Assembly (NCBI GenBank): GCA_911728455.2
Contig: OU452229.1
Location: 1,679,001 to 1,743,000, forward strand
DNA length: 64,000 bases
Direction: 5' to 3'
Source: Marthasterias glacialis
Taxonomy: Eukaryota > Echinodermata > Asteroidea > Forcipulatida > Asteriidae
The notes beneath the pieces are model-generated. The model ran no database searches, was not told the origin of the DNA, and saw only the letters and a list, made by a program, of their open reading frames with translations. The position numbers and the translations under genes are program-made. This document shows positions 62,532 through 64,000 of the stretch, piece by piece; the stretch's first letter is position 1; each line of letters starts with the position of its first letter.

Positions 62532-64000
62532 CTACAATCAAACAAGTATAATGAGATGAACAGTTATCCCTATTGATGGACGCAGAATATGAACGATGAA
62601 ATCACTGCCTTTCTATTTGTGTTTACAACCCTCTCGTACCAGTGTACACTGATCGAAACGTCGAGACCACTCCGGCTCTTTTCAGAACCAACACTCCTTT
62701 CAAAGAAAGAGATTCAAACACATGGTTGTACCCGCAAGTTTACTAGTTAATAGTGTATTCTTACCTCTCGTACCAAATTGATTTGACATAACCCCAAGTG
62801 ATCAACATGTTGGACCAGTTTACCTTTACATAACAGCTCTGCTGAGTTCACAGACCATTTTTACAAACTCAACTACCACCCTGAATGTTGCATTTTGGAG
62901 CAAAATAAATAAAGAACTAGAACCGAAGTGTTTGTCCTTCGGACAAACACTCAGCTGTTCCGATTATTGTTTTTTAAGGTACTTGATTTGTAGTTCTTGA
63001 GATATCGTCAAGCTTCCGGTTGACCCTAAATTTAAGACCAACATGCCGTCACGGTATCCCGAAGGTAATGTTGAATTTTCAAGGACTATATAATCGAAAA
63101 GATTTTTAAAATTGGCTGTGTACTTCTTAAGTCATGGTTCAACTTCCGGTTTACCCGGATGTTAAGGTCAACCCGAGGTCACGTCGACCCGAAGCTCATC
63201 TTTAATGCCCAATGACTATAATGACCGAAAAAAGTTTGAAAATCGGTTGTGCCCTTCTTCAGATATAGCGATATGAAGAGTTGCTTATTAAATATTCACG
63301 CGACAGTCACGTGACTAATTAGTTTCTTAAGATAGTGAGGCCAAAAGATGCACCAGTAAAGCTAAAGTGATCATTGCCACAATTACGCTTATGAAGTATC
63401 ATAAGCGTACATAGTTATATTCCAGTCGCTTTAAATTTCGATCTAGTGCAGTACATACGCACTTATAGCTATGGTGTTGACTGAGTTACCAATTAACAGT
63501 TAATTACTGGAGAAACACACTGCACTATAATTAATGTCAGTCTGAAATGACTTGTATTGTTCTCTCTGTTTTCAAATTGATTTGAGCTAAATAGGGAACC
63601 TAAAATTGCATTCATTTTGAAAAATATGTTCAAAAATGTCCAAATCTGGACACTTTTAAAACCTATGCCTTTTGTACATAGATTAAAAGCCCCGTTAAAA
63701 TGATGTCATGATGACGTGACGGTAAATGTTAGACCAGAAATCACATGTACAATATAGGACAAGTCTATAACTGAAAAAGTTTGAGGATCGGACGTATACC
63801 TTTTGAGATATGACGGACACAAACTTGACTAATTAAATATTCACGCGACGATAACGGTCATCCCTGATGACGTCACGAAGAAAAAAATGTGTTTTTCATA
63901 CTAACAAATTTTATAAGCTACAAGATGGTATGTAACTTATGACCATCCAATGCCTTTTAAAGAAAACCCTATCAAAACGCACGTTGCATGTATCGTTCGT
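62532..64000. other. Intron of the second CTLD receptor with repeats
   Basis: No further exon was seen. A half copy of the 46.8-kb foldback lies at 62635-62760. A short palindrome gtgtttgtccttcggacaaacac is at about 62928-62950. From 63000 on, modules with cttccggttgaccc, aaaagtttga, tcgg and taaatattcacgcgac recur at 63000-63320 and 63700-63850. Confidence 0.5.

Overview
The window is animal nuclear DNA: split genes with GT-AG introns, AT-rich introns, and many short interspersed elements. The dense mix of tRNA-headed SINE-like units, foldback or TIR elements and decayed LINE/Ty3 pieces, together with large families of C-type lectin receptors, suggests a marine invertebrate deuterostome, most likely an echinoderm. 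That assignment is inference; no single feature proves the species.

Four protein-coding genes can be assembled exon by exon with consistent splice phases. (1) The + strand at 159-3719 holds the 3' part of an hnRNP A/B-type RNA-binding protein (second RRM, glycine-rich tail, M9-like nuclear signal, long GGNM repeat). Its first RRM lies left of the window. (2) The - strand at 25898-16333 holds a 10-exon gene for a secreted, predicted 683-residue PNGase F-like protein with a protease-associated (PA)-like segment. (3) The + strand at 29200-50182 holds a 21-exon gene for a predicted 1112-residue type I membrane receptor with seven C-type lectin domains (CTLDs). (4) The - strand at 62531-55092 holds the 3' part of a second CTLD receptor, whose tail carries an FxNxxY-type endocytosis motif like that of the mannose receptor; its 5' part lies right of the window.

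Genes 2 and 3 are head to head, about 3.3 kb apart. Genes 3 and 4 are tail to tail, about 4.9 kb apart, and share exon architecture. The locus therefore puts a predicted N-glycan-releasing enzyme beside two predicted glycan-binding endocytic receptors. This is the best candidate here for an undescribed functional association, but the co-function is inferred from position only.

The rest is introns and intergenic DNA. At 3.7-16 kb lie a long gene-free stretch after the hnRNP gene, a large inverted-repeat element (8901-9300), LINE 3' remnants, a 59-bp-arm hairpin, a 16-bp minisatellite and a broken Ty3/Gypsy-like fragment. Introns of the CTLD gene hold a 20-bp and a 14/42/56-bp minisatellite. 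Several element families recur in three or four copies, notably a 366-bp TIR element with copies near 32.2, 44.3, 51.6 and 58.5 kb and a roughly 380-bp family near 16.9, 21.8 and 55.4 kb. No CRISPR array, rRNA or convincing functional tRNA gene was seen.
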